Shown here piece after piece: positions 1 through 8,722 of a stretch of 64,000 nt of DNA. Source of the stretch: Ancylomarina salipaludis (GTDB lineage Bacteria; Bacteroidota; Bacteroidia; Bacteroidales; Marinifilaceae); assembly GCF_004122035.1 (NCBI RefSeq), contig NZ_SAXA01000011.1, positions 62,001-126,000 on the forward strand, written 5' to 3'. The notes under the pieces were generated by a model. That model ran no database searches and was not told the DNA's origin. It saw only the letters and a program-made list of their open reading frames with translations. The stretch's first letter is position 1. Each line of letters begins with the position of its first letter. Both the position numbers and the translations under genes were made by a program.

Positions 1-279
1 GGAGAGTTTAGAGCTAATATACATATGGGTGGTACTGCCCAGTTGGTTAAGATAAGTCCGGAAGAAAAAAGAATTGCTGTTTTAGCTGCAAAAACCATGA
101 ACTTAAAAGTGGCCGGAGTTGATATTATTCGTGGTCGAAATGGTTCTTTGTTACTTGAAGTTAATTCGTCACCAGGTTTGGAAGGTATAGAAGGGGCTTC
201 AAATAAAAATATTGCAGGTATTATGATCGAATCCATTGAGAAAGATTTGAAGCAAAAGAGAAAGTTAGCTGTTAAATAA
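1..279 (+). CDS. rimK: RimK-type ATP-grasp ligase, C-terminal part (5' truncated by window edge)
   Basis: The frame is open from base 1 and begins Gly-Glu-Phe-Arg-Ala-Asn, so the gene starts before the window. The visible part carries the end of an ATP-grasp domain: the GEFR..N and GGTAQ segments, then VAGVDI and [13 protein letters not shown], which hold the Mg/ATP-binding Glu and Asn. In RimK enzymes this region closes over ATP during ligation of glutamate to the C-terminus of ribosomal protein S6 or to related acceptors. The protein ends with a basic tail. Related ATP-grasp ligases such as glutathione or glutaminyl transferases share the motifs, and the substrate cannot be read from this piece. 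Confidence 0.85.
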   Translation, partial: GEFRANIHMGGTAQLVKISPEEKRIAVLAAKTMNLKVAGVDIIRGRNGSLLLEVNSSPGLEGIEGASNKNIAGIMIESIEKDLKQKRKLAVK

Positions 280-583
280 GAGTGAGATAGTTCGAATTTT
301 CTAAGTTTAAAATTGAGCTTTCTTTCGTTTGAAATTTGATATTAAAGTCTTCAAATTTTGTTCTCTCAAATACATCCTTTTAAAATTTAAAACATAAGGT
401 TTATTTATGTTCTTGGTGTGTATTTTATCAGACTTATGTTGGAAAGAATTCCATTTTTATAAGAAAAATTTAGAGAAATATTGTTTCTTTGACTTACTGT
501 TTTAAGAGGTCTATTGTGTGGTGAAAATAAATAGAGCTGGAATTAAACACTGTTTTAAAAAGAACTCAAAAAAAACATGAAAC
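280..583. other. Intergenic region between rimK and galE, no gene seen
   Basis: This is AT-rich sequence of about 300 bases. The longest ATG-initiated frame I noticed, from about 408, encodes only about 32 residues with no recognisable features. I see no T-run hairpin after rimK and no good TAnnTTTG promoter. The galE promoter should lie here but I cannot place it. Confidence 0.5.
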
Positions 584-1609
584 ATGAGTAAACAAATTCT
601 TGTTACCGGTGGTACCGGTTTTATTGGATCGCATACGGTTGTTGAACTACAAAACAATGGTTACGATGTGGTTATTGTAGATAATCTTTCGAATTCGAAG
701 ATTGAAGTTTTGGAACAGATTGAGGCAATCACAGGAGTGAAACCTAAGTTCGAGGAGTTTGATTTGACCGATAAACAAAAGGTCAACGATTTCTTTCAAA
801 AATATACCGACTTAGAGGCAATTATTCATTTTGCCGCTTCAAAAGCAGTTGGCGAATCGGTTGAGAAACCACTGATGTATTACAATAATAACCTGAATTC
901 ACTAATGAATATCATGGCTTGCATGATTGAATACAAGGTGCCTAATTTGGTTTTCTCATCATCGTGTACTGTTTATGGGCAGCCGGATAAGTTACCCGTA
1001 ACAGAGCAAACACCTCGTAAAGAAGCAGAATCGCCATACGGAAATACGAAAAGTATTTGTGAAGATATTATTCGTGATACACTGAAGGCTTGTCCGGATT
1101 TGAAGGGAATTGCTTTGAGATATTTCAATCCAATTGGGGCACACGAAACTGCAAAGATTGGCGAATTGCCTCTTGGTGTACCTAATAATCTGATTCCTTT
1201 CTTAACACAAACCGTGGCTGGTATTCGTCCCGAATTGAGTGTTTTTGGAGATGATTACAACACGCCTGACGGTTCGGCTATTCGTGATTATATCCATGTA
1301 GTCGATTTGGCTAAAGCTCATGTTGTGGCCATTGAGCGTTTGCTGAACGGTAAGAACAAGGCTAATTGCGAGTATTTTAATGTGGGAACCGGCAATGGTG
1401 TTTCAGTATTGGAGATTATCGAATCCTTCGAAAGAGCAACAGGAGAAAAAGTACCACATAAGATTGTAGCACGTCGTGCTGGTGATATTGAGCAGATTTA
1501 TGCCGATACAACATATGCCAATGATGAACTGGGTTGGAAAGCACAAAGTTCTTTAGACGAAACTTTGTTATCTGCCTGGAAATGGCAAAAGAATATTAGT
1601 GAGAAGTAA
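584..1609 (+). CDS. galE: UDP-glucose 4-epimerase GalE
   Basis: This cytoplasmic extended SDR enzyme interconverts UDP-glucose and UDP-galactose (or the N-acetylated forms) and supplies precursors for surface polysaccharide. The N-terminal NAD-binding motif GGTGFIGSH is at residues 9-17. The SSSCTVYG segment and the catalytic YxxxK (YGNTK, Tyr152) follow, then RYFNPIGAH, which is typical of GalE. The length of 341 residues is normal for the family. It is a single gene with a strong terminator directly after it. It converges with the downstream export operon (Wza/Wzc), which may use its product, though that link is inferred from proximity only. Confidence 0.95.
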   Translation: MSKQILVTGGTGFIGSHTVVELQNNGYDVVIVDNLSNSKIEVLEQIEAITGVKPKFEEFDLTDKQKVNDFFQKYTDLEAIIHFAASKAVGESVEKPLMYYNNNLNSLMNIMACMIEYKVPNLVFSSSCTVYGQPDKLPVTEQTPRKEAESPYGNTKSICEDIIRDTLKACPDLKGIALRYFNPIGAHETAKIGELPLGVPNNLIPFLTQTVAGIRPELSVFGDDYNTPDGSAIRDYIHVVDLAKAHVVAIERLLNGKNKANCEYFNVGTGNGVSVLEIIESFERATGEKVPHKIVARRAGDIEQIYADTTYANDELGWKAQSSLDETLLSAWKWQKNISEK

Positions 1610-1630
1610 ACTTAATAATAGATAATTACA

Positions 1631-1660
1631 ACGCCTGTCATTTGTTTGACAGGCGTTTTT
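1631..1660 (+). terminator. Rho-independent terminator after galE
   Basis: A perfect 10-bp stem (acgcctgtca, 1631-1640, with tgacaggcgt, 1647-1656) closes a 6-base loop and is followed by a T-run. It lies 21 bases after the galE stop. Confidence 0.9.
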
Positions 1661-1720
1661 ATTTAGCTGTGTTGGTATCATAATAAAAATATCTTATTAA
1701 ATTTATGTGAATTTTAAAAA

Positions 1721-1935
1721 ATGAATATGTTCATTTACTTATCTGTATTAGCCTTGCATCTTTATGTAATTATTGATGCCTTTTCTAATATCAAAGAAAG
1801 CCAAGGTGTTTTTAGGCTAATATTGGCATTATACCTCCTGTAATTGGCCCACTTGTTTACCTTTTGACCAAAAAAAAGACTGACAGATTGAGCCGGAGAC
1901 GATCTTATATGCAGGGAAAAAGAAGATTTTCGTAG
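1721..1935 (+). pseudogene. Small two-helix membrane protein of PLDc_N type, split by a -1 frameshift
   Basis: From ATG 1721 the first frame reads 40 codons (MNMFIYLSVLALHLYVIIDA, then KESQG and RLILALYLL) and stops at TAA 1841. The -1 frame continues the protein with IPPVIGPLVYLLTKKK and a basic tail, ending at TAG 1933. Joined near 1816-1841, the two pieces give a protein of about 70 residues. It would have two hydrophobic helices and a Pro-x-x-Gly-Pro-x-x-Tyr-Leu segment like the phospholipase-D-nuclease N-terminal (PLDc_N) family. The -1 frame has a stop at 1813, so the shift must lie after that. It could be a decayed gene, a sequencing error or, less likely, programmed frameshifting. The family assignment is by eye. 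Confidence 0.6.
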
Positions 1936-1978
1936 TTATTTACACAGAGGAAAGTAAGATGTTTTAATAGAAAGAGAA

Positions 1979-2605
1979 ATGGAAGAAGATAAAACAGCAA
2001 TTGAAGAACTGAAAGTCTTCGCAAAAAGAACAAGGAGAGAAATAGATTATAAGGAAGAGACTTATATCGCAAGCGGAATAAATCCTCGCAATCTGGTTAA
2101 GCAGCATGCGATAATATCCGGATCGGATGATGATGAAGTTTATTTTGTAAATTATTGCGACATGGCAGGTATAGGAGATAGTGCCATGTATAGTGGTTTC
2201 TTCTTTCCAATTGCATTTCCATCATCAACACGGATTCAGGTTCGTCAGAAAAATATTCTGGATAAGGTGAATCCATTTTCTAAAAAGAGTGAGTTCACGA
2301 CCCAGTCGAAGCAGTTTGATTCTAAGGTTTATATTGAAGAAAATGATGAATGTTCAGCAGGAAAACTGTTTTACAGTCAGAGTACGCAGTCTGCAATCCT
2401 TGAGATTTTTGATTTGGATCCCAGAATTAAACTTTGTGTTAACCACATTAATGTGGATATCGTTTCTGAATTGAAAAACAAATCCACATTAGGCATTTAC
2501 ATCACAGAACAATGGTTGCTTGACGAAAAGCTTATAGAGAAGCTATATCAACAGGTTGAGAAATTAAGAACGAAGTTGCAGGTTGCTAATGAGGTTAATT
2601 TTTGA
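1979..2605 (+). CDS. Hypothetical protein, 208 residues
   Basis: I do not recognise this protein. It has no signal peptide or membrane helix. It is charged, with an acidic stretch SGSDDDEVYF near residues 48-57 and a short hydrophobic segment YSGFFFPIAFPSS near 70-82. The C-terminal helix (KLIEKLYQQVEKLRTKLQ) looks coiled-coil forming. It starts 43 bases after the frameshifted small membrane-protein gene, so the two may have formed a transcription unit. An internal overlapping frame at 2289-2474 is a shadow. It is probably cytoplasmic with a protein-interaction role, but no function is supported. Confidence 0.6.
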   Translation: MEEDKTAIEELKVFAKRTRREIDYKEETYIASGINPRNLVKQHAIISGSDDDEVYFVNYCDMAGIGDSAMYSGFFFPIAFPSSTRIQVRQKNILDKVNPFSKKSEFTTQSKQFDSKVYIEENDECSAGKLFYSQSTQSAILEIFDLDPRIKLCVNHINVDIVSELKNKSTLGIYITEQWLLDEKLIEKLYQQVEKLRTKLQVANEVNF

Positions 2606-2958
2606 AATTTAATACCCAATGAATTTATGGGGTGGAATGGTCTGAAATTAAATGAAGAAGATTTTGTTGATATTGACTTTCGATTTTTTTAAAGCACTGG
2701 AAGAATGCTTCTGCCTGTGAATCTATTAAAGTAATCTTGAATTAAGCTTTGAAAATATAAATTTTGATGAGATGAATAGACTTGTTGTGTCCAAAATTTG
2801 GGGAGTAATTCCAAACAGTTATTGACTGTATTTGAAGGAAGGGTCAGGCTATTAGCCTAACCCTTGAATTCCTATTTGATATCCTAGTGAAATAGTGGCT
2901 ACAAGAATATTTGTCCATTGTTAAAATGAAGTTGTTGTTTGAAGTTTATATGATAACT
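2606..2958. other. Intergenic region with one imperfect hairpin
   Basis: No convincing gene is seen. A 22-codon frame starting MKKILLILTF near 2653 is too short to call. The hairpin gggtcaggct-att-agcctaaccc (2841-2863, one mismatch) lies between two convergent genes and may end one of the transcripts, but it lacks a clear T-run on either strand. Confidence 0.4.
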
Positions 2959-3354
2959 CTAACCAAATATTCGTGCTAAACCTTTCTTATGTGTTTTTTC
3001 TTTTGAATTAGTCCTGTTAGGATCTGTTATTCTTTGATATATCTCTCCCCAATCAGGTAAACCACCAAAATTCATATCATCGATATACATGTCTGCTTTT
3101 ATTTTACGACTAATATGACTTTCAAAAACTTCCTCAGGGTAATTTTTATTGACGGCGTAGAATTCAAGTCCTTTTGATCGGCAAAATTCAATGGCATCAT
3201 CCAATTTTTTTCCTGACCTATAGGTCCAAAGAATTAATTGGTGTCCTTTTTCTTGCAACATTTTTAGAGTGCTGGTAGCAAAAGGAATTTCTTTACCTAA
3301 TTTAGGATATTTCTGTTCTACAATTGTTCCATCAAAATCTACGGCAATAATCAT
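2959..3354 (-). CDS. Small HAD-superfamily phosphatase
   Basis: The N-terminus IIAVDFDGTIV is HAD motif I with nucleophile Asp6 and general acid Asp8. LILWTYRSG supplies motif II, and ADMYIDDMNFGG supplies the C-terminal acidic motif. At 131 residues it lacks a large cap domain, like the Bacteroides BT0820-type sugar-phosphate phosphatases often found in capsule loci. It is the last gene of a minus-strand operon, 12 bases after the Wzc-like gene. It probably acts in the cytoplasm on a sugar phosphate or another small phosphate ester. The specific substrate is unknown. Confidence 0.8.
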   Translation of the reverse strand: MIIAVDFDGTIVEQKYPKLGKEIPFATSTLKMLQEKGHQLILWTYRSGKKLDDAIEFCRSKGLEFYAVNKNYPEEVFESHISRKIKADMYIDDMNFGGLPDWGEIYQRITDPNRTNSKEKTHKKGLARIFG

Positions 3355-3366
3355 AATTTTAAATGT

Positions 3367-5763
3367 TTAATTTCTAGAAAAAGTGCTTACTAATTTAGTT
3401 TTCCAATTTTTAGTTTCATGATCTTCATCATAATAGCCATTCCCATAACCATAACTTCCGTATGAATTCCCATGACCATTATGAATGGCATCGTTCAAAA
3501 TTATTCCTACATGATCGATTTCGTTTTTCTCAGCTTGTTGATTTATGAATTTGATTTGATCTCTTTTGCTATAGCCTTGACGAAGAACAAATAGATTTGC
3601 ATCTGCAGATTTACCTGTTAATTTTCCATCCGTAACAAGAGTAACTGGTGCATTATCTAGTATAATATAATCGTATTCTTTTTTTGCCTCATTAATAAAA
3701 GCCTTGAAATCAACGTTACCTAATAGCTCAGCAGGATTGGGAGGAATCGGACCTGAGTTGACAAAATAAAGGTTTTTAATTTTTGTAGTATTTGTAACTT
3801 CGTTTAAACTATGTTGTCTGATTAAATAGGTTGATAGACCATTAGAATTTGATGTGTTAAAAATTTGATGTAATCGAGGTTTACGAAGGTCGCAACCAAC
3901 TAATAAAACTTTTTTATTATCCATAGCAATGATGGTTGCAATATTCAGAGAAGTAAAAGTTTTACCTTCTCCCGGAATCATTGAGTGGATAGCTATAACC
4001 TTTTGTGTATGACCTTTAAATAAGTATTGAAGGTTTGTTCTTAGGCCTCTGTATGATTCTGCAAGGCCTGAACGAGGATGATCCAGAATAGCTAATTCAT
4101 TTTTGTAATTATTATGTGCAATTTCGCCAACTATAGGTAAGGAGGTTAAGCTTTCAAGCTCTTCTTTTGATTTAATGCTATCATTAAAAGCATCTTTCAT
4201 TAAGATAATGAATAGTGGGAGCAATAAACCTAGCATTAATCCAATAACAATGATCATAAGTGTTTTTGGACCAACTTTTTTTGCTGTTCGAACTCTTGCA
4301 ACATCAATGATTTGAGCATCAGGAATATTTGAAGCTGTTGTGATAGCTGCTTCTGCTCGTTTTTTTAATAAAAATGTATAGAGTTCATTATTTAAATCAA
4401 ATCTTCGTTTAATGTTTACCATTTCTTGTTCCGTTTCTGGTAAACCTGCAAGTCTCATTGTAATTTGATCCTTTCTGTTTTTCAGAAATCGGTCTTGAGT
4501 TTCTGCAGCAGAGAGAAGGTTTCTTAAGTTTTCTTCTAATGAACTGATAACATTTTTTATTTCGTTATTGAGCATTATTAAACTCGGGTTTTTTTCTTTG
4601 GCTATATAGGATAAAGCCGATTTTTTGCTGTAAAGTTCGCCTAGTTTTACAACTTGTGAATTCAAACCAGGATCTACTATTCCAACAACAGATGGGGCAG
4701 CTACTTTTTCCATTTTATCTGCATCTCCCATATAATTAAGAAGATTTTTAAAATAGTCTAGTTGAAAACTAAGGCTTGCTTGTTCCGTTTCAATTTCGCC
4801 AACTTTTTCCAAAATTAATTGGGCCTCATGACTTAAGTCAATAGATTTTTTCTTTGAGCGAAAATCTGTAAAGTTTTGTCCTGCTACTTTCAGAGAATCA
4901 ACTATACCGTCTATTTGTGCATCAATAAAACGGACGGTGTTGAAGGAAATTTGATTTTTTTTCTTCAGTCCAAATTGAATATAGACATTGCAAAGTTCAT
5001 TTAAATAATCTACAATCCGGGCAGGCGTGTTGCCTTGCATTTGTAGTTGGATTAATTCTGCATTTTTATCAACAAGACTTACATTCGTTTTTTCAACGAA
5101 ATCTAAGGCCATTAATTCGAAATCATTAAAAACGAAATAGTATTCAGAAGATAAAAGGGGGCTTGTTTTTTCTAGTGTGAAATCAAAAAAATCATTTTTG
5201 AAAGGTAAACCGTACAGTCCTGTAGATTCGAATTCAATAGGATAAGTTGTAGTGCCATCATCAAATTTGTCATCTACTTTTATTTGATAAGATTTGTTGT
5301 CAATTGTAGAAATTGATATTTTAATGCCAGCTAGGTTATTTTTACTATTCTCAATTACACGAAATGGGGTGTTTTTGTATAAATCAGTATCTTTAAATGT
5401 TCCTTTTTGATACCAAGTTGTTCTCCAATTTAAGTTTTCGAGTGTTTGAAGGTTTAAACTATATGAGTTGAGGATTCCGATATGATTTTCAATGTTGGTT
5501 TTAGCCCCCAGGTCCATTCCTTCAAAAAGGTTTTCAACTCCCATTCCGTTAGACTCTTCTTGAACTAACATGACACTTTTAACGTCATAAATAGGTTGAG
5601 AAAAACGACTGAAAAAGAAAGCCAAAAGGATTCCTAAAGATCCACAAAGAACAAACCAATGCCATTTTGATAGTAAACGAAAGAAAATGGTTTTAAGATC
5701 AATTTCATCTTCCTTGGTTATATTTAAGTTATTATTTGATTGCATACTTGAGTGTTTTTTCAA
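3367..5763 (-). CDS. Wzc-type polysaccharide co-polymerase / BY-type tyrosine autokinase
   Basis: This inner-membrane protein controls chain length and export of extracellular or capsular polysaccharide. A first transmembrane helix lies near residues 34-50. It is followed by a large periplasmic region with Wzz and GNVR-type features and coiled coils, then a second helix near 503-522 (LMIIVIGLMLGLLLPLFII). The cytoplasmic kinase has Walker A IPGEGKT (Lys601), Walker A' LVGCDLRKPR and Walker B YIILDNAP. The tail is a tyrosine cluster (YGSYGYGNGYY) that would be autophosphorylated. Its 798 residues are full length for the Bacteroidota fused form. It lies 47 bases after the Wza-like gene. Confidence 0.92.
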   Translation of the reverse strand: MKKHSSMQSNNNLNITKEDEIDLKTIFFRLLSKWHWFVLCGSLGILLAFFFSRFSQPIYDVKSVMLVQEESNGMGVENLFEGMDLGAKTNIENHIGILNSYSLNLQTLENLNWRTTWYQKGTFKDTDLYKNTPFRVIENSKNNLAGIKISISTIDNKSYQIKVDDKFDDGTTTYPIEFESTGLYGLPFKNDFFDFTLEKTSPLLSSEYYFVFNDFELMALDFVEKTNVSLVDKNAELIQLQMQGNTPARIVDYLNELCNVYIQFGLKKKNQISFNTVRFIDAQIDGIVDSLKVAGQNFTDFRSKKKSIDLSHEAQLILEKVGEIETEQASLSFQLDYFKNLLNYMGDADKMEKVAAPSVVGIVDPGLNSQVVKLGELYSKKSALSYIAKEKNPSLIMLNNEIKNVISSLEENLRNLLSAAETQDRFLKNRKDQITMRLAGLPETEQEMVNIKRRFDLNNELYTFLLKKRAEAAITTASNIPDAQIIDVARVRTAKKVGPKTLMIIVIGLMLGLLLPLFIILMKDAFNDSIKSKEELESLTSLPIVGEIAHNNYKNELAILDHPRSGLAESYRGLRTNLQYLFKGHTQKVIAIHSMIPGEGKTFTSLNIATIIAMDNKKVLLVGCDLRKPRLHQIFNTSNSNGLSTYLIRQHSLNEVTNTTKIKNLYFVNSGPIPPNPAELLGNVDFKAFINEAKKEYDYIILDNAPVTLVTDGKLTGKSADANLFVLRQGYSKRDQIKFINQQAEKNEIDHVGIILNDAIHNGHGNSYGSYGYGNGYYDEDHETKNWKTKLVSTFSRN

Positions 5764-5810
5764 TTTTAGGGAATGATACTTATTTATGACTTAAGGCAAA
5801 TGTTATGAAT

Positions 5811-6593
5811 CTAGAGTACATTAAAAATCAGTATCAATGTTGAAACCGTTGAAAGAAACAGAGAGTACATAGGTGAATTTAGTTTCACATTTTTATACTT
5901 GTCAGGTTCTACATAAACGACATCATTGGGCTGTAAAAAGAAGGCATCAGATTTAAGGAAGTTTTTATTTGTTAAGTCTAATCGATAGGTTTTGCTTCCT
6001 TGTTCCAAGGGGCGTAAAACAAGCACTTTTTTGATGCGGCCATAGTCTGTTATTCCACTTGCCATACTAATACCTTCCAACACTGTCAAGTGGCTATTGT
6101 AGTTGTAGTAAACACCTGGGTTTTTAACTTCTCCCATAACTGTAATTTTAAAACTTAATAATTTTATTTTTACAGTTGCATCTTTTATATATTCATCAGA
6201 TTTCTCTTGAACAATTTGACGAGCTTCATCTAAACTTTTCCCAGCAAGATGAACTTGCCCAATAATAGGTAAATTTATATTTCCTCTTTGATCTACAAGA
6301 AAACCATTTAAATATTGACCAGATAATTGTCCGTAGTTTTGCTGGGTTCCACTTTGTGGTCCAGATCCTTGTGATGGGTTAAAAACGGCATTGATTTCAG
6401 GACTCATTGATTGGATATCAACAAAAAGATTATCGTTTGTTTTTATCTTATATATAGATGTTTGTTTGGGCAAATCGGTAAGAATTTCCTGATCTGTAGT
6501 ATTATTTAGGTAAACTAAATTTTTGCTGGTTTTACAAGAATCTAATGTTGCTATAGAAAGAAGGATTAAAAAAACTGAAAATAAACGATTCAT
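5811..6593 (-). CDS. Wza-type polysaccharide export lipoprotein
   Basis: This outer-membrane polysaccharide export protein has an N-terminal Poly_export domain (IYKIKTNDNLFVDIQSMSP) and SLBB-like segments (GQVHLAGKSLDEARQIV; VMGEVKNPGVYYN). I start it at ATG 6593, because this gives a clean lipoprotein signal with lipobox Cys20. A longer frame to 6704 would begin with TTG and put a hydrophilic stretch before the signal. It is the first gene of the export operon and would form the outer-membrane channel working with the Wzc-like kinase. A hydrophobic helix at the C-terminus (SLFLSTVSTLILIFNVL) resembles the membrane-spanning helix of Wza. Confidence 0.9.
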   Translation of the reverse strand: MNRLFSVFLILLSIATLDSCKTSKNLVYLNNTTDQEILTDLPKQTSIYKIKTNDNLFVDIQSMSPEINAVFNPSQGSGPQSGTQQNYGQLSGQYLNGFLVDQRGNINLPIIGQVHLAGKSLDEARQIVQEKSDEYIKDATVKIKLLSFKITVMGEVKNPGVYYNYNSHLTVLEGISMASGITDYGRIKKVLVLRPLEQGSKTYRLDLTNKNFLKSDAFFLQPNDVVYVEPDKYKNVKLNSPMYSLFLSTVSTLILIFNVL

Positions 6594-6926
6594 ATAAGAA
6601 TTTAAAATGGGGTTATTTATTACTATATGTTTGCATTGATCATAAGGGAATGATGTTTTTCTACTAGTGACCTTTGCAGCATACAAAAATATAAATATTA
6701 TCAAATGTTAAATGGTCAATATCTAGTATGTTTACTAGGATGTCGACATTCTTGATCAATGGCTATTTTTGACAGTCTAATCAGCGTTTTTTTATTATGT
6801 GTGTTATTTATTAACGTACATAACTATTTGAATAGTTTAATCTTTTATATGATGCTTGTATAGCTGTTTTTGTTTATAGTCTTGATTTTCATAAATTTGA
6901 TAGACTATGTATTTAATATTGAGATG
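6594..6926. other. Divergent control region between the export operon and a secreted protein
   Basis: No gene is seen. It holds a good plus-strand promoter (6869-6899), a possible minus-strand -7 box CAAAAATA (6684-6691, read as TATTTTTG on the minus strand), and a perfect 6-bp inverted repeat ctagta-tgtt-tactag (6723-6738) that could be an operator. Confidence 0.5.
6869..6899 (+). promoter_or_regulatory. Bacteroidota promoter TTTG-N19-TAAATTTG
   Basis: TTTG at 6869-6872 and TAaaTTTG at 6892-6899 are separated by 19 bases, matching the -33/-7 consensus of Bacteroidota sigma factors. It lies 25-28 bases before the ATG of the next gene. Confidence 0.65.
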
Positions 6927-7718
6927 ATGAAAACTTTTCTTCAAACTTTATTCTTTTTAAGTTTAAGCTTATCACTTTTCGCACAAGACTGTTATACTGA
7001 GGCCACTCAGGAGAATATAAAGTCGGATTATTGTCAATTATGGCATGAGAGAACTTTTCAGGGAACCATTGGGGATGATAATCAACGAATAGAGATTCGT
7101 TTTGTTGAAATATCTAAAGATTCGGAATCACACTTTAAGTATCATGTAAAGGGAAAATCGAGAGTGAATAATCATGTTTGCGATTTTCAGGGGACGATGA
7201 CCATTGATCAAATTATGTTGCTTGATGAAGCACGACGGGATTGTGATGAGCCTGATCTTTCCGAAGGAATTATTTATGGGACCTATGTCCTGAACGAGAA
7301 TCCGGACCAAAAGCATACCGGGCAATTTTCTGGCGATTTTAAAACTCTGTTTGATAAGTCGCCTCATGGATTTAAATTGAACAATGCCTGGTTTGGACAG
7401 GATGGCTTTAATTCGTTTATGGGACGATGGGAAAGTTACGTCAAATGCGAGCCGAAATATTGTTCATGGAGCCTTCGAATCCCTCCTTCTAAAAAAGAGA
7501 ATTTGTTTAAACATTACGACAAGGAAGTTTATTTATTCAATTTTGAATATATTGACAGGGGTTGGAAAACTTATGTCCTTTCAAATCTGAATACTTTAAT
7601 AAAAGTTCCCAAAGACTTCGAAACGAATGAGACCAGGTCTGTGTTAGATTTTATGGAATTCTCGGAAGATGAGATCAGCAGAGCTGTTGAAGATGAGAAT
7701 AAAGTATGGTGGAATTAA
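6927..7718 (+). CDS. Secreted protein of unknown function
   Basis: I choose ATG 6927 (6924 is equally possible), because it gives a signal peptide MKTFLQTLFFLSLSLSLFAQ with cleavage before Asp-Cys. The longer frame from 6870 begins with TTG and overlaps the promoter. The mature protein has about 244 residues and is rich in alternating polar/hydrophobic strands (TFQGTIG, IEIRFVEI, FKYHVKGKS, YGTYVLN, TGQFSGDFK). This suggests a beta-rich periplasmic or surface domain. I do not recognise the family. It has its own promoter and stands alone. Confidence 0.65.
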   Translation: MKTFLQTLFFLSLSLSLFAQDCYTEATQENIKSDYCQLWHERTFQGTIGDDNQRIEIRFVEISKDSESHFKYHVKGKSRVNNHVCDFQGTMTIDQIMLLDEARRDCDEPDLSEGIIYGTYVLNENPDQKHTGQFSGDFKTLFDKSPHGFKLNNAWFGQDGFNSFMGRWESYVKCEPKYCSWSLRIPPSKKENLFKHYDKEVYLFNFEYIDRGWKTYVLSNLNTLIKVPKDFETNETRSVLDFMEFSEDEISRAVEDENKVWWN

Positions 7719-7845
7719 TCCTTTCTATCTGCTTATCAATTAAACTGATCGTATTTTTCGATATAAGTCTGATTGTTTTAATCGTGTTTAATTATCTTTA
7801 AAAGAGAATCATCAATTTTTTGTTGATGAATTAAATACACTGTTT

Positions 7846-8385
7846 ATGACGAAGAAAATATTATCCCTTGGAGCGAGTAATAGCTCTAAATCCATCAATA
7901 GAATTCTGGCAGGCTATGCATCGAAAGAATTGAAGAATGTCGATTTTGATTTATTGGATTTGAATGATTTTGAGATGGCAATTTATAGTGCCGATAGGGA
8001 AGAGGCGACTGGTATCCCGGATTTGGCACATCAATTTAAAGCTCTTATTCAAAAAGCGGATGGAATTTTGATTTCCTTTGCTGAACACAATGGAGCCTAT
8101 TCTGCGGCTTTTAAGAATATTTACGATTGGGTATCCAGAATCGAATCGGATGTGTGGGGAGACAAACCCATGTTTTTGATGGCAACCTCGCCAGGAGGCT
8201 ATGGGGGAAAATCAGTATTGGCTATGGCGATTGCAAGGTATGAACGTGCAAATAATAAACCGATCTTAAGTTTTTCCTTACCCTCTTTTTATGAGAATTT
8301 CTCGAACGAAGAGGGGATTAAAGACGCTGAGTTATTGAAAGAATTTAAAGAACAATTGAATCGTTTTGAAAAAGCATTGTTATGA
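7846..8385 (+). CDS. NADPH-dependent FMN reductase family protein
   Basis: This is a flavodoxin-like flavin/quinone reductase. The phosphate-binding loop GASNSSKSINR is at residues 9-19. HNGAYSAAFKN (81-91) and SPGGYGG (115-121) contact the isoalloxazine ring in this family. Its 179 residues match the single-domain family. It is cytoplasmic. It is the first gene of a three-gene unit: its stop overlaps the start of the pterin dehydratase gene by four bases (ATGA). Its reduced flavin or quinone product may serve the neighbouring enzymes, but that is not shown. Confidence 0.88.
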   Translation: MTKKILSLGASNSSKSINRILAGYASKELKNVDFDLLDLNDFEMAIYSADREEATGIPDLAHQFKALIQKADGILISFAEHNGAYSAAFKNIYDWVSRIESDVWGDKPMFLMATSPGGYGGKSVLAMAIARYERANNKPILSFSLPSFYENFSNEEGIKDAELLKEFKEQLNRFEKALL

Positions 8386-8711
8386 ACCAATTGTCCAAAA
8401 AGAAGTGTACACCTTGTCAGGGAGGGATTCCACCTCTTGGCGAAATTGAGATCAATCAATACCTAATTAAGCTTAACAATTGGCAAGTGGTTGATCAGCA
8501 TCATTTGTTGAAATTATTTACATTCCCTGATTTTAAATCGGCTTTAGCTTTTGTTAACCAAATTGGGGTGTTGGCTGAAGAAGAAAATCATCATCCTAAT
8601 ATTAATTTTACCTGGGGAAAAGTTGAGGTTTCAATCTGGACTCATAAAATTGAAGGGCTGCATGAAAACGACTTTATTTTTGCATCAAAGATTGATGCAA
8701 TTACAACTTAA
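8382..8711 (+). CDS. 4a-hydroxytetrahydrobiopterin dehydratase (PCD/DCoH family)
   Basis: This enzyme dehydrates 4a-hydroxytetrahydropterin, recycling the cofactor of aromatic amino acid hydroxylases. The signature ENHHPN with catalytic histidines at 70-71, followed by WGKVEVSIWTH, is clear. It is slightly longer at the N-terminus than the usual PCD, with a CTPCQGGIPPL segment that many bacterial forms share. It is translationally coupled to the FMN reductase gene by a four-base overlap and followed after 11 bases by a PhzF-like gene. No phenylalanine hydroxylase gene is in the window. Confidence 0.92.
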   Translation: MNQLSKKKCTPCQGGIPPLGEIEINQYLIKLNNWQVVDQHHLLKLFTFPDFKSALAFVNQIGVLAEEENHHPNINFTWGKVEVSIWTHKIEGLHENDFIFASKIDAITT

Positions 8712-8722
8712 TATACCTGAGA

